49,655 bases of DNA from Spirochaetales bacterium (GTDB taxonomy: Bacteria; Spirochaetota; Spirochaetia; DSM-2461). Position 1 is the first letter of the stretch, and each line of letters begins with the position of its first letter. Location of the stretch: NCBI GenBank assembly GCA_003247135.1, contig QKAW01000042.1, positions 1 to 49,655 of the forward strand, in the 5' to 3' direction. The notes beneath the pieces were generated by a model, which was not told the origin of the DNA, ran no database searches, and saw only the letters and a list, made by a program, of their open reading frames with translations. Shown here in pieces: positions 15,623 through 24,877 of this stretch. Made by a program: the position numbers and the translations under genes.

Positions 15623-16786
15623 ATGGAAGAATTATACTTAATAAAAATTGGTGAAATAACCCTTAAAAAAGGCAATAGAAAGATATTTGAAAAACAACTT
15701 AAAGACAATATAAAAAGAGCTTTAAAGGATTTTAAAACAACTGTAATAATAAAAAGTGGTAGATTTTATTTAACAGTTTCTAATTGTCCTGAAGAGATTG
15801 TTCATACAAGACTTTCAAAAATATACGGAATTGTAGGGTTTTACAAAGCTCATAAAACATCCAAGGATTTTGAAGATATTAAGGAAAAGGTTTTTGACCT
15901 TGTTCAACAGAACCTTAATAATGGAAGGGGTAGAACTTTTAAAGTAGATACAAGAAGAACGGATAAATCACTTTCTATGGATTCCTATCAATACTCTGCA
16001 ACTTTAGGAGGATTAATTCTCGATAAATTCGGTGATAGTGTTGAAGTTAATGTACGAAACCCTGATTTTATTATTAATCTGGAACTAAGAGAGAGTGCTT
16101 ATATATATGGATTTGGTGGAAAAGGACCCTGTGGGTTACCGGTTGGTACTGCTGGTAAAGGAATCCTATTATTATCAGGAGGAATAGACTCACCTGTTGC
16201 CGGAATAATGATGGCAAAGAGAGGAATTAAACTTGATGCTATTTACTTTCATACACCACCTTATACCTCTGAAGAGTCATTCAATAAAGTAGTTGACCTT
16301 TCAAAAATTATTTCTCCCTGGTGTGGAGGTTTAAACCTAATCTCTGTACCCTTCACAGAAATACAGCTAAAAATAAACAAAGAGGTTCCTGCTCCCTATG
16401 CTACATTAATGGGAAGAGCATGTATGATGAGAATTTCCAATATAATTGCTGAAAAAAGAAATGCTATCTGTCTGGTTACAGGTGAAGCTGTTGGACAAGT
16501 TGCAAGCCAAACTATACAGAGTCTGCATTTTACTGGTTCTAACAGTCAATTGCCGGTTTTTAGACCTCTTGTAGGAATGGATAAAGATGAAATAATAATA
16601 ATCTCAAAGAGAATAAACTGTTATGAAACATCAATAAAACCCTTCGATGATTGCTGTGCTATGTTTGCACCATTACACCCGGAAACCAGACCGGATTTTG
16701 AGAAAACCACTGAAATTTTTAATAGTTTAAATATTGAAGAACTACTTTATGAAACAGCTAATAAAGCTGAAATAATTAGTATATAA
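15623..16786 (+). CDS. thiI: tRNA 4-thiouridine synthetase ThiI (no rhodanese domain)
   Basis: The 387-residue protein has an N-terminal ferredoxin-like/THUMP region (residues 1-165, LIKIGEITLKKGNR at the start) that binds the tRNA acceptor, then the PP-loop pyrophosphatase domain with LLSGGIDSPVAGIMMAKRG, where the uridine is adenylated with ATP. The conserved late cysteine is in DDCCAMFAP. It ends at the length of the short form, without the C-terminal rhodanese domain of the E. coli enzyme. Sulphur must then come directly from a desulfurase such as the gene just upstream. It converges with hisF, 21 bp away. Confidence 0.9.
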   Translation: MEELYLIKIGEITLKKGNRKIFEKQLKDNIKRALKDFKTTVIIKSGRFYLTVSNCPEEIVHTRLSKIYGIVGFYKAHKTSKDFEDIKEKVFDLVQQNLNNGRGRTFKVDTRRTDKSLSMDSYQYSATLGGLILDKFGDSVEVNVRNPDFIINLELRESAYIYGFGGKGPCGLPVGTAGKGILLLSGGIDSPVAGIMMAKRGIKLDAIYFHTPPYTSEESFNKVVDLSKIISPWCGGLNLISVPFTEIQLKINKEVPAPYATLMGRACMMRISNIIAEKRNAICLVTGEAVGQVASQTIQSLHFTGSNSQLPVFRPLVGMDKDEIIIISKRINCYETSIKPFDDCCAMFAPLHPETRPDFEKTTEIFNSLNIEELLYETANKAEIISI

Positions 16787-16788
16787 AT

Positions 16789-16811
16789 GTAAGCAGTCTA
16801 TGACTGCTTAC
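16789..16811. terminator. Hairpin between convergent thiI and hisF
   Basis: GTAAGCAGTC-TAT-GACTGCTTAC is a perfect ten-pair stem with a three-base loop. No T-run follows on either side. The hisF stop codon lies inside the right arm, so the structure serves both 3' ends, perhaps as a processing or stabilising stem. Confidence 0.55.
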
Positions 16812-17575
16812 ACTATCCGAACCGAAACACCATCTTTTGCTAGTTCTTTTTTTATCTCTGGCAGAGTATATTCACCATAGTGAACCATACTTGCAATTAA
16901 AGCTGCATCCGCTTTTCCTTCAGTTAAAACATCCCTAAGGTGGGATGGAATTCCTGCACCACCAGAGGCAACAACTGGGACAGGAACAGCTTCACTGATC
17001 ATTCTGGTTAGGTTCATCTCATACCCACTTTTCATACCATCAGCATCAATAGAATTAAGAACAATTTCACCGGCGCCAAGTTTTACACCTTCAAGAGCCC
17101 ATTCAAGTGCATCCCATTCAGTTTCATTACGCCCACCGCTGGTTACGATTCTGTATCCCGATGGACATGTTGGATCAGCTTTTGCATCCATTGCTAAAAC
17201 TATACATTGTGAACCAAAAACTTCTGCCCCTTCCCGAATAATTTGAGGATTCTTTACAGCTCCAGAGTTCAGGCTTACCTTTTCTGCTCCAGCATCAATA
17301 ACTGCCCTGATATCCTCCAGGGTATTTATTCCCCCACCAACTGTAAATGGAATAAATATTTTTTTTGCAACTTCCTTAACCACATCTATCATTATTCCAC
17401 GTTTATCGCTAGATGCTGTTATATCATAAAAAACAAGTTCATCAACTCCCTGTTTATAATACTCTTCAGCCATTAATACAGGATCACCTATATCAACATT
17501 TCCCTTGAATTTAATTCCTTTAGTAGTTTTTCCATCCCGTACATCTAAACATACAACAACTCTTTTCTGAAACAT
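16808..17575 (-). CDS. hisF: Imidazole glycerol phosphate synthase cyclase subunit HisF
   Basis: The 255-residue TIM barrel matches HisF throughout: [15 protein letters not shown] (catalytic Asp11 region; usually VKDG or VRDG), [21 protein letters not shown] (first phosphate site), [16 protein letters not shown] with the second catalytic aspartate, [16 protein letters not shown] and VVASGGAG (second phosphate site). It closes the imidazole ring using ammonia from HisH and feeds AICAR to purine synthesis. CAGGAG precedes the ATG. No other histidine gene is in the window, so hisF stands alone here. Confidence 0.95.
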   Translation of the reverse strand: MFQKRVVVCLDVRDGKTTKGIKFKGNVDIGDPVLMAEEYYKQGVDELVFYDITASSDKRGIMIDVVKEVAKKIFIPFTVGGGINTLEDIRAVIDAGAEKVSLNSGAVKNPQIIREGAEVFGSQCIVLAMDAKADPTCPSGYRIVTSGGRNETEWDALEWALEGVKLGAGEIVLNSIDADGMKSGYEMNLTRMISEAVPVPVVASGGAGIPSHLRDVLTEGKADAALIASMVHYGEYTLPEIKKELAKDGVSVRIV

Positions 17576-17631
17576 ATTTACTCCTGTTTTATAATATCAA
17601 AAAGTTAAAATTAAAAAAAGATCAATTTATT

Positions 17632-17667
17632 TTGCAGTTTTGCATTTTTTTTTATATAATGATTTTA
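17632..17667 (+). promoter_or_regulatory. Leaderless promoter of the HPr gene
   Basis: TTGCAG (17632-17637), exactly 17 bp, then a perfect TATAAT (17655-17660). The A of ATG is at 17667, seven bases after the -10 box, which is the expected start of transcription. No ribosome-binding sequence is present in between. Confidence 0.65.
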
Positions 17668-17939
17668 TGGTAAAATCTACAGCAACTATTCACAACAAAA
17701 AAGGTATACATGTTAGACCCTCCGGTTTAATTTTTAAAGCAATAATGGGATATACAGGTAAAATTGTTGTTGCAAAAAAAGGGTTTGAGACAGTTATTAG
17801 CGATATTATATCCATATTAACTTTAGGGCTTATGCAGAATGATAAAATTACAATAAGTGTAGATGGACCAGATGAAGAGTTAATGTTAAGCACATTAACA
17901 GAACTATTTGAAAAGAACTACGAATTTGAAGAAGCATGA
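17667..17939 (+). CDS. HPr-family phosphocarrier protein
   Basis: The 90-residue protein starts MVKSTATIHNKKGIHVRPSG, which places the phospho-acceptor histidine in GIHVRPS as in PTS HPr. The regulatory-serine region is ISDIISILTLGL, close to the usual S-I-x-x-x-x-x-L-G. It carries phosphate from enzyme I to sugar permeases or acts in regulation through HPr kinase; no other PTS gene is in the window, so the regulatory role is as likely as transport. A longer reading from 17640 is unlikely because it would begin inside the promoter spacer. A strong terminator follows at once. Confidence 0.85.
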   Translation: MVKSTATIHNKKGIHVRPSGLIFKAIMGYTGKIVVAKKGFETVISDIISILTLGLMQNDKITISVDGPDEELMLSTLTELFEKNYEFEEA

Positions 17940-17965
17940 AAAATCCCTGTTACCAGGGATTTTTA
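17939..17965. terminator. Bidirectional Rho-independent terminator
   Basis: AAATCCCTG-TTAC-CAGGGATTT is a perfect nine-pair stem. TTTAT follows on the plus strand and TTTTTC on the minus strand. It ends the HPr transcript from the left and the leuA-leuB transcript from the right. Confidence 0.9.
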
Positions 17966-17974
17966 TCAGATAAA

Positions 17975-19042
17975 CTATGCTTCCTTAATAAAATTACAGA
18001 TTACATCACCCATCTCGGAACACTTAATTGAAGGTCCACCACACGCAATATCTCCTGTTCTTTTTCCGCTTTTAACAGCTTTATCAACAGCATTTCTTAT
18101 TTCCTGTGCCGCCTCATCCTCACTAAATGATGATTCTAGCATCATAGCCAGTGATAATATTTGAGCAATAGGGTTTGCAATATCTTTTCCAGCAATATCC
18201 GGAGCAGAACCACCTGATGGCTCATATAGACTAATTTTTTCACCATAAGATGCAGACGGTAACATACCAAGGGATCCGCAGATAGCTGCTGACTCATCAG
18301 AAAGAATATCTCCGAAAAGATTTGTTGTTAAAATAACATCGTACTGAAGAGGATTCAACATTAATTGCATAGCTGCATTATCAACATACTGGTGATTTAA
18401 TGTAACTTCAGGGTAATCTTTTGCTACCTCTTCAACAACTTTTCTCCAAAGTTTAGAACTGGATAGAACATTAGCTTTATCAACAGAAGTTACTCTTTTG
18501 TCTCTTTTCATTGCAAGATCAAATGCAGCTTTGGCAATCTGCTCAACATTCTCTCTTCTGTAGATCATTGTATCAAAGCCTTCATCCTCAGTTAACCCCT
18601 TAGGCTGTCCAAAATACACCCCGTGAGCCAGTTCTCTTACTGTAACAAAGTCCACCTTTTTGTTTAAAACTCTTGCAGAAAGAGGCGACATCTCTTTAAG
18701 CTCTTCGTATATTACAGCAGGTCTGATGTTTGCATATAATTTTAACAGTTTTCTAATAGCTAAAAGCCCACCAAGTTCAGGTGTAAGTTCAGGTGGTAAA
18801 TTATCCCATTTAGGACCTCCAATACTACCTAAAAAGATTGCATCAGATTTTAAACAAAGTTCTTTTGTCTCCTCTGGAAGGGGGTGCCCTGCGGCATCAT
18901 AAGCTATACCACCAATTAACCCCTCTGTTAAATTACATTTAAAATTAAACTTCTCTTCAACAACCTTTAAAACTTTTAAAGCTTGTGCCATAACTTCAGG
19001 ACCAATTCCATCCCCTGGTAATACTGCAATATTGTATGCCAT
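17975..19042 (-). CDS. leuB: 3-isopropylmalate dehydrogenase LeuB
   Basis: The 355-residue enzyme begins MAYNIAVLPGDGIGPEVM and has the family landmarks LGSIGGPKWD, LLAIRKLLKLYANIRP, the catalytic YRRENVEQI (Tyr) and DKANVLSSSKLWR (Lys), metal-binding aspartates in VDNAAMQL and LFGDILSDE, and the NAD-binding EPSGGSAPDIAGK. It oxidises and decarboxylates 3-isopropylmalate in leucine synthesis. I start at ATG 19042 because GGAG, which lies inside the end of leuA, is correctly placed seven bases upstream. It follows the leuA stop codon after one base. leuC and leuD are not in the window. Confidence 0.95.
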   Translation of the reverse strand: MAYNIAVLPGDGIGPEVMAQALKVLKVVEEKFNFKCNLTEGLIGGIAYDAAGHPLPEETKELCLKSDAIFLGSIGGPKWDNLPPELTPELGGLLAIRKLLKLYANIRPAVIYEELKEMSPLSARVLNKKVDFVTVRELAHGVYFGQPKGLTEDEGFDTMIYRRENVEQIAKAAFDLAMKRDKRVTSVDKANVLSSSKLWRKVVEEVAKDYPEVTLNHQYVDNAAMQLMLNPLQYDVILTTNLFGDILSDESAAICGSLGMLPSASYGEKISLYEPSGGSAPDIAGKDIANPIAQILSLAMMLESSFSEDEAAQEIRNAVDKAVKSGKRTGDIACGGPSIKCSEMGDVICNFIKEA

Positions 19043-19043
19043 T

Positions 19044-20696
19044 TTACTCTCCATTCTTTACTCTATTTAATGCACATAAAAGTGCTTTTATTGAAGCTGT
19101 ATTGATACTTGAATCGATACCAACCCCATATATTATACTTTTGTTTATTTCGACCCCAATATATGCTACAGCCTTGGAATCAGCTCCTTCTGACAAAGAG
19201 TGCTCTGAATAATCATGAAATTTTATTTTATCATCAATTAAAGATTTTACTCCATGAAAGAATGCATCGATAGGTCCATTACCCTCTCCGCTTATATGAA
19301 CAATTTTATCTCCATCCAGAATTTCTGCATTTATTTTAGTAATTTTTGAATTTGTTACTATATCGTAGTCAACCAATTTAAAGGGTTTGTCTATTTCCAA
19401 GTACACATTGTTAAAAGTTGAGAAAATGTAATCAGGAGATAGTTCCCGGCCTGTGTCATCAGTAATTTTCTGAATAATTTTACTAAATTCAGGATGCATT
19501 AATTTTGGTAACTTGTATCCATAACTATTTTCAAGAACAAAAGCAACTCCACCCTTTCCTGATTGAGAGTTTATTCTGATGATCTCCTCATAAACTCTGT
19601 TCAAGTCAGATGGATCTATAGGTAAGTATGGTACTTCCCAAATATGACTTCCACCCTCTTTATGAGCTTCAAGACCTTTTTTTATTGCATCCTGATGGGA
19701 TCCAGAGAATGCAGTATATACCAGATTACCAGCCCATGGATGTCTTGGACCAACTGTCATCCGTGTACATCTTGTATAGATTTCAATAATATCGTCAATG
19801 TTTGAAAAATCAAGTAAAGGATCTATTCCCTGTGTATAGAAATTCATTCCTAGATTAACTAAATCCACATTTCCAGTTCTTTCACCATTTCCAAAAAGTG
19901 TGCCCTCTACTCTGTCAGCACCAGCCAATAAGGCCAGTTCTGTTGCAGCAGTAGCAGTTCCCCTATCATTGTGGGCATGTAAGCTAATAAGAACAGTATC
20001 CCTGTTTTTTATATTTTTGCAAAACCACTCTATCTGATCTGCATGAACATTGGCGGTAGACATCTCTACAGTTCCTGGAAGATTTAAGATTAACTTATTT
20101 TCTTTAGTAGGTTCTATTACATCCATAACTGCTTCACAGATTTCCAGTGCATAGTCAAGCTCAGTCCCTGTAAAACTCTCTGGAGAATATTCATAACGTA
20201 TATTCCCTTTAAAGTCTTTTGCCATATTTTTAATTAATACAGCACCATCTACAGCAATCTTTTTAATTTCTTCTCTACCCATTTTAAAAACAACTTTTCG
20301 CTGAAGAGTAGATGTTGAGTTATAAAAATGCACAATTGCATTTTTTACGCCCTGAATTGCCTCGAAGGATCTCTCTATTAAATGAGCCCTTGACTGTGTT
20401 AAAATTTGTATATGAACATCATCCGGGATGAGATTTTCCTCGACAAGTTTTCTTAAAAATCTGAACTCTGTCTCTGATGCCGATGGAAAACCAACTTCTA
20501 TCTCTTTAAATCCCATTTTGACTAAAAGTTTAAAAAATTCTACTTTTTCGTTTATACTCATAGGTATTGGAAGTGCTTGATTCCCATCCCTCAAGTCTAC
20601 ACTACACCAGAGAGGAGCTTTTTCCAAAATTTTTGATGGCCATTCTCTACTATCCAAACCAACTGGTGGATACTGCTTATACTTTGTATAATCCAT
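19044..20696 (-). CDS. leuA: 2-isopropylmalate synthase LeuA (LeuA2/long type)
   Basis: The 550-residue protein opens with YPPVGLDSREWPSKI, then WCSVDLRDGNQALPIPM (catalytic HMGL-like TIM barrel with the metal Asp), EIEVGFPSASETEF, SLHAHNDRGTATAATELA (metal histidines) and GNGERTGNVDL. The C-terminal third (from about 430) is the leucine-binding regulatory domain with HISGEGNGPIDAFFHGV and YIGVEI. The layout is that of the yeast/Corynebacterium-type LeuA rather than the short E. coli form. It condenses 2-oxoisovalerate with acetyl-CoA and should be feedback-inhibited by leucine. AGGAGG lies just upstream of ATG. No leader peptide or T-box is visible in the short upstream gap. Confidence 0.95.
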   Translation of the reverse strand: MDYTKYKQYPPVGLDSREWPSKILEKAPLWCSVDLRDGNQALPIPMSINEKVEFFKLLVKMGFKEIEVGFPSASETEFRFLRKLVEENLIPDDVHIQILTQSRAHLIERSFEAIQGVKNAIVHFYNSTSTLQRKVVFKMGREEIKKIAVDGAVLIKNMAKDFKGNIRYEYSPESFTGTELDYALEICEAVMDVIEPTKENKLILNLPGTVEMSTANVHADQIEWFCKNIKNRDTVLISLHAHNDRGTATAATELALLAGADRVEGTLFGNGERTGNVDLVNLGMNFYTQGIDPLLDFSNIDDIIEIYTRCTRMTVGPRHPWAGNLVYTAFSGSHQDAIKKGLEAHKEGGSHIWEVPYLPIDPSDLNRVYEEIIRINSQSGKGGVAFVLENSYGYKLPKLMHPEFSKIIQKITDDTGRELSPDYIFSTFNNVYLEIDKPFKLVDYDIVTNSKITKINAEILDGDKIVHISGEGNGPIDAFFHGVKSLIDDKIKFHDYSEHSLSEGADSKAVAYIGVEINKSIIYGVGIDSSINTASIKALLCALNRVKNGE

Positions 20697-20766
20697 ATAT
20701 ACTCCTCCTTAATTTATACTACAGTTACTTTACTGTTATTTCATACTGTTTTCAAGATAATGTCAT

Positions 20767-20792
20767 AAAAAAACAGATCAATTTTCTATCTG
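20767..20792 (-). terminator. Weak intrinsic terminator of the orphan binding-protein gene
   Basis: On the minus strand CAGAT (in the last codons of the gene) pairs with ATCTG just after the stop, and seven T follow (20767-20773). The stem is only five pairs, so read-through into leuA is possible. Confidence 0.45.
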
Positions 20793-21989
20793 ATTCTCTG
20801 TTATTTCCAAAATAAATTCTTCAGTAGTTTTATCCCCACTTAATATTTCAAAAATACCTCTGTTTAATTTCTCTATATTTTCCGAAATCATATAGTCTGA
20901 TAGAGTTGGTGTTAAGTTTCCAATAGATTCCACATATCTTGCCTTGTCCAAATTAATAGAACTGTAACTAACTGCTTCATCAATTAACAATGTAGGAACT
21001 ACACCAATGTTTAAAGCTCTTAATAAGGATGCTTCTTTCCCTAGGAGGTAGTTTAATAGCTTTATTGATTCACCTTTTCTTATTGGATCATCAACAGAAT
21101 TCTTTAAAATTGCATAACCTCCTGTATAACCACCATTCATAGTGTTACTATAGAGTTCATCTGGTATGGAAACAAATTTATTCCAACCCAAATTTGTTAT
21201 TTTAATTTCTTCAGATCTCCATGGACCATCAATAAGATACAAGGCATTCCCACTATTAAATTCATCAATTACATCTGAATAGTCCAAATTTATTAGTTTA
21301 CTGGTTAATACACCATCCTCTTTCATCTGATTAATAAAATTTAAAACAGCGGTAGTTGTCTCAATATTGGTAATTTCATAATCTGAATTAATAAAACGCC
21401 CCAGAATCATTGAATATAATAAGGATGTATACGCCCATTTAACTTTTCCAGGAAAAAGAACACCTGTTTTATTACTGGATTCAGCAACAGTACACTGCTC
21501 TACTAATTCCTGGTAAGTCGTTGCAGGATTAAGTCCCAATTTATTTAAAAGATCATTATTAGAATAAATTACTGTATCAGCATATTTACCATAGGGTATA
21601 TAGTTCCTGTTTTTTGAATTTATTGTAAATGAATCACTATTTATAAACTGAAACTGATCTATATCTTCACCACGTTGAGTTATAATTCTTGTTCTTAAAC
21701 TGTCATTTTCCACATAGATAATATCCAGTTGGCGACCAGATTCCAATGTAGATATTAGTTCCTGCTCATACTCATCACCATATTTAATATCCCAGACTAT
21801 TTCTACATTACTATTTTGTGCTCTGTAAGTCTCAATATTCTCTATAAATGTCTTTCCGGATAATTTATTAATATCTCCATACCCCAATACTACAAGCTTG
21901 GGTTTTTCTGCTGGCTCTGTATTACTCGCTGAAAATATATTTTGCAAAACTGCTAATTGTAATAGTAAAACTAAAATTCTTTTCCACAC
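20778..21989 (-). CDS. Orphan extracellular solute-binding protein (family 1 type)
   Basis: The 403-residue protein has a signal peptide (residues 1-20, MWKRILVLLLQLAVLQNIFS) and the overall plan of ABC sugar-binding proteins: PKLVVLGYGD at the mature start, YEQELISTLESGRQLDIIYVEND, YIPYGKYADTVIYSNNDLLNKLG, and late NGGYTGGYAILKNS with LNYLLGKEASLLRALNIGVVPT. No lipobox cysteine is seen. No permease or ATPase lies beside it, so it either shares a remote transporter or serves as a sensor. GGAG five bases upstream of ATG supports the start. It is followed by leuA, after a weak terminator. Confidence 0.75.
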   Translation of the reverse strand: MWKRILVLLLQLAVLQNIFSASNTEPAEKPKLVVLGYGDINKLSGKTFIENIETYRAQNSNVEIVWDIKYGDEYEQELISTLESGRQLDIIYVENDSLRTRIITQRGEDIDQFQFINSDSFTINSKNRNYIPYGKYADTVIYSNNDLLNKLGLNPATTYQELVEQCTVAESSNKTGVLFPGKVKWAYTSLLYSMILGRFINSDYEITNIETTTAVLNFINQMKEDGVLTSKLINLDYSDVIDEFNSGNALYLIDGPWRSEEIKITNLGWNKFVSIPDELYSNTMNGGYTGGYAILKNSVDDPIRKGESIKLLNYLLGKEASLLRALNIGVVPTLLIDEAVSYSSINLDKARYVESIGNLTPTLSDYMISENIEKLNRGIFEILSGDKTTEEFILEITENQIEN

Positions 21990-22058
21990 ATTCGTACTCC
22001 AATAACTTTTTTTCTATTTTATACCGAAGAGAAACATTATTCTATTATTTTTCACTCC

Positions 22059-22095
22059 TTGACTTAATCTATACCCCTTTATTAATATAATTAAA
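22059..22095 (+). promoter_or_regulatory. Candidate leaderless promoter of the AlaX gene
   Basis: TTGACT (22059-22064), an 18-bp spacer and TAATAT (22083-22088) place the start at 22095, the A of ATG. The overlapping TATAAT at 22086-22091 is an alternative -10 but has a 21-bp spacer. No ribosome site is present. Confidence 0.5.
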
Positions 22096-23252
22096 TGATT
22101 AAGGGATATTATAATAATAACAGAATTTATGAATTTCAGGCAAACATCACCTCGATTACAATAAATAGCGAAGGTTTATATTCTATTGAGCTTGATGAAA
22201 CCTACTTCTATCCTGAAGGCGGTGGACAGCCAGGTGATATAGGCTACATAAATAATATTAAGATTATAAATACAATAAAGGAAGATGATAAGATTTTTCA
22301 TATATCAGAGGAATCTTTAACTCTATGCAAAGCTGAATGTTCAATTGACAAAGAACATAGGGATCATTTTATGATTCAGCACACCGGACAGCATCTGATA
22401 TCCGCAATTTTAAAACATGAATTAAACATAGATACACTTAGTGTCCATTTAGGAAAGGATTTAACAACAATTGAGATAGACAGAGATTCAATTAATAATT
22501 ATGAAATAGAATTAATTGAAGAAGTCTCATATAAATTAATAACCAGCGGAAAAAAAGTAATTTATCATGAAACAGATGACGCTGGTATTAAGAATTTCCC
22601 AATACGTCGAGATTCCAAATTTAATGGATATATAAGAATTGTTGAAATTGAGGATTACGATTTTGTTCCCTGTGGGGGGGTACATCTTAAAAATTTATAT
22701 GAAATCGGTCTGGTAAAGATTACAGGCTGGGAGAAAATTAGAGGTAATATAAGATTAATACTCTTGATTGGATTTAATGCCTATAAAGAGTTTCAATTAA
22801 ATTCAAATATAATCAAAAAGTGTAATAAAGAATTATCAACAACAACAAAGGAGATTATAGAAGGAATTAATTTATTAAAGCAGAATATATCTGATTTAAA
22901 ACTTGATAAAAAAGATCTTCTTATAAAATTATCAGTAATATTGGAAGAGTCAATAATACATAGTTTAAAAAATGATTCAGTAATTAAAATAGATAATATA
23001 CCAGGAGAACTTTATAATAAACTTACAAGTAGTCTATTAAAGAAAGTTTCAAGTCCCTGCCTTATACTTAATATAAGTGAAAAGATTAACTGGTATCTTC
23101 TGGATCCAGTTAATAAAATAAACTATGAAGCTTTTAAAGAGAGTTTAAAAATTATTAATGGAAAAGGTGGTGGAAAAAGTCCATTATGGCAGGGAATAGG
23201 TGATAAAGAACAACTGGAAAAATTTGTAATTTCTGCCAGGGTACTACTATAA
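22095..23252 (+). CDS. Alanyl-tRNA editing protein AlaX (long form)
   Basis: The 385-residue protein has the editing half of alanyl-tRNA synthetase without the aminoacylation domain: FYPEGGGQPGDIGYI, the zinc/catalytic motif QHTGQHLISAI (HxxxH), the later CGGVHLKN (Cys-x3-His), and a C-terminal region ending GKGGGKSPLWQG, the DHHA1-like tail that marks the long AlaX-L form. It hydrolyses Ser-tRNA(Ala) (and Gly-tRNA(Ala)) to stop mistranslation. It stands alone on its own promoter and converges with the symporter gene, three bases away. Confidence 0.9.
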   Translation: MIKGYYNNNRIYEFQANITSITINSEGLYSIELDETYFYPEGGGQPGDIGYINNIKIINTIKEDDKIFHISEESLTLCKAECSIDKEHRDHFMIQHTGQHLISAILKHELNIDTLSVHLGKDLTTIEIDRDSINNYEIELIEEVSYKLITSGKKVIYHETDDAGIKNFPIRRDSKFNGYIRIVEIEDYDFVPCGGVHLKNLYEIGLVKITGWEKIRGNIRLILLIGFNAYKEFQLNSNIIKKCNKELSTTTKEIIEGINLLKQNISDLKLDKKDLLIKLSVILEESIIHSLKNDSVIKIDNIPGELYNKLTSSLLKKVSSPCLILNISEKINWYLLDPVNKINYEAFKESLKIINGKGGGKSPLWQGIGDKEQLEKFVISARVLL

Positions 23253-23255
23253 CCC

Positions 23256-24755
23256 TTAATTGTTTTTTTGATTTAATACTACATATCTACAGTCTGAAAA
23301 GTCACTATCTACTAAATCTTTTATATAATCCTTATCACCTACAATTATTTCAATATCATAACTATTCCATATTGTCTCAATCTCATCGAAACTTTTATAA
23401 AACTTAAACTTTGCATTTGGAAAAACAGAGAATAAAAACTCACTCTTTTTCTGATCAATTACAGGGAGCTCTTTTGAGTAATCCTTAAAAAACTGTCTTA
23501 AGTTAGTCTTTTCAGAAACATTCTGGAGTAAAACACCAAAAGATATATCCTCTAACCCAAATGAATCAGCCTTAGAGACAAAAGAAACACCAACCATAGA
23601 AAGAAAAATATTTAATATAACTACAAATGGTCTAACAAAAAAATCAATTAAAACAAGAAAAATGATTGGGAATTCAAGGGGTAAATTTAAAACTTTCATT
23701 GAAATGGCCAATAACGGATATGTTAAAACCCCTACTCTTCCTGCAGATAAAACTCCAGCTATTATTGAAGTTATAAAAACAATTAAATAGCCTGATATTG
23801 ATAAATGGAGTGAATAAAAACTGGTAAAGAAAAGTGTTATTGATGAGAATAATATAATATTACCAAAATTACCTACTATTTGGAGTAGAGGTAAATTATG
23901 AGATATGTGATTTTTATCAAATTTTAAATTATGGCTCATTGTATTTACAGAATATGGAATTGCAATAATACTATCTCCAGTTGTAAAACCAATAATAACT
24001 GAATTAAAAATACTTTTAAAAATTGAACCAAATGGTTGTTTACTATTTTTCCAAATAATAAGTATTCCAGCAAATAGTAAAATTACAACCAGCATAGATA
24101 AAACCGATAGATAGCTTAATGCTGAATTAAGTAAATCTCTATTGATACTATTAATATTAAACCAAGAAATAAAAATTATAATAAATGGAAGTAATGTTGT
24201 AATCCAGGATAGTATGTTATTTAAAGTCATATTAATGCTATCAAAAAAATCAAGAAGAAATTCTCTATTCCTTTTTCTGATCATTCCAATAGCAGCACCA
24301 ATTAATACTGAAAAAAACAATAACAGAATATTTGAATAATAATATGAAAATATATCAGTAGAATTGTGGGGTTTTACATGGAAACCTTCAACTAATTGTT
24401 CGTTTATATTCCCACCAAGTAAACCTTTATTAAAAATAAATTTTTCACCAACAAATCCTGCCAAAGTTCCAATAAGACCTGAAAATATAATTAAAGAAAA
24501 ACCTGCTAATAGAAACAGTGGAAATTTTACTTTAATAGTAGAGTTTTTTACCAAAACAGCAGTGCTGTAAATTATATATGTATACGTCAATGGTATTGAA
24601 ACATATTTTACTAAATTAAGCAGCTCATCCCCAACATTCTTTAAGGAAGATGGAATAATTGGTATATATAATCCAAAATAAACAGCTACACCCATAGATA
24701 TTAACAAAGTTATTGGATTTCTTAAAATTCCAGGCACAATATATTTATTATTCAT
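23256..24755 (-). CDS. Divergent DAACS-type (SDF) symporter with C-terminal extension
   Basis: The 499-residue membrane protein has about eight to nine hydrophobic segments and begins PGILRNPITLLISMGVAVYFGLY, like GltP/DctA proteins, including the VKYVSIPLTY stretch. The hallmark signatures are altered: where the serine-rich hairpin is expected there is TTGDSIIAIPYSV, and instead of NMDGT there is LQIVGNFGN. That makes the substrate and ion coupling uncertain. The last 80 residues (SELPVIDQKK onward) are soluble and look like the end of a ligand-binding lobe (FPNAKFKFYKSFDEIETIWNS), not a normal SDF tail. GGGAG lies upstream of ATG. It could be a transporter or a transporter-derived sensor. 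Confidence 0.65.
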   Translation of the reverse strand: MNNKYIVPGILRNPITLLISMGVAVYFGLYIPIIPSSLKNVGDELLNLVKYVSIPLTYTYIIYSTAVLVKNSTIKVKFPLFLLAGFSLIIFSGLIGTLAGFVGEKFIFNKGLLGGNINEQLVEGFHVKPHNSTDIFSYYYSNILLLFFSVLIGAAIGMIRKRNREFLLDFFDSINMTLNNILSWITTLLPFIIIFISWFNINSINRDLLNSALSYLSVLSMLVVILLFAGILIIWKNSKQPFGSIFKSIFNSVIIGFTTGDSIIAIPYSVNTMSHNLKFDKNHISHNLPLLQIVGNFGNIILFSSITLFFTSFYSLHLSISGYLIVFITSIIAGVLSAGRVGVLTYPLLAISMKVLNLPLEFPIIFLVLIDFFVRPFVVILNIFLSMVGVSFVSKADSFGLEDISFGVLLQNVSEKTNLRQFFKDYSKELPVIDQKKSEFLFSVFPNAKFKFYKSFDEIETIWNSYDIEIIVGDKDYIKDLVDSDFSDCRYVVLNQKNN

Positions 24756-24841
24756 AAAAAACTCCCAATCTCTTAATTAAATAACATATTATATCATTTT
24801 ACAAACCAAGTTTCATTACTTTTTTATTACTAAATGCTCCA

Positions 24842-24877
24842 TTGACTTATGAAGACAACAATATTATCTTTTTACAA
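24842..24877 (+). promoter_or_regulatory. Leaderless promoter of the glutathione synthase gene
   Basis: TTGACT (24842-24847), a 17-bp spacer and TATCTT (24865-24870; TATTAT at 24862-24867 overlaps). The A of ATG at 24877 is seven bases after the -10 box. No ribosome-binding sequence lies between. Confidence 0.6.

Noticed and set aside
17975..20696. A complete leucine operon with a leader or T-box
   Set aside because: Only leuA and leuB are present; leuC and leuD are not in the window and the gap before leuA is too short for a T-box.
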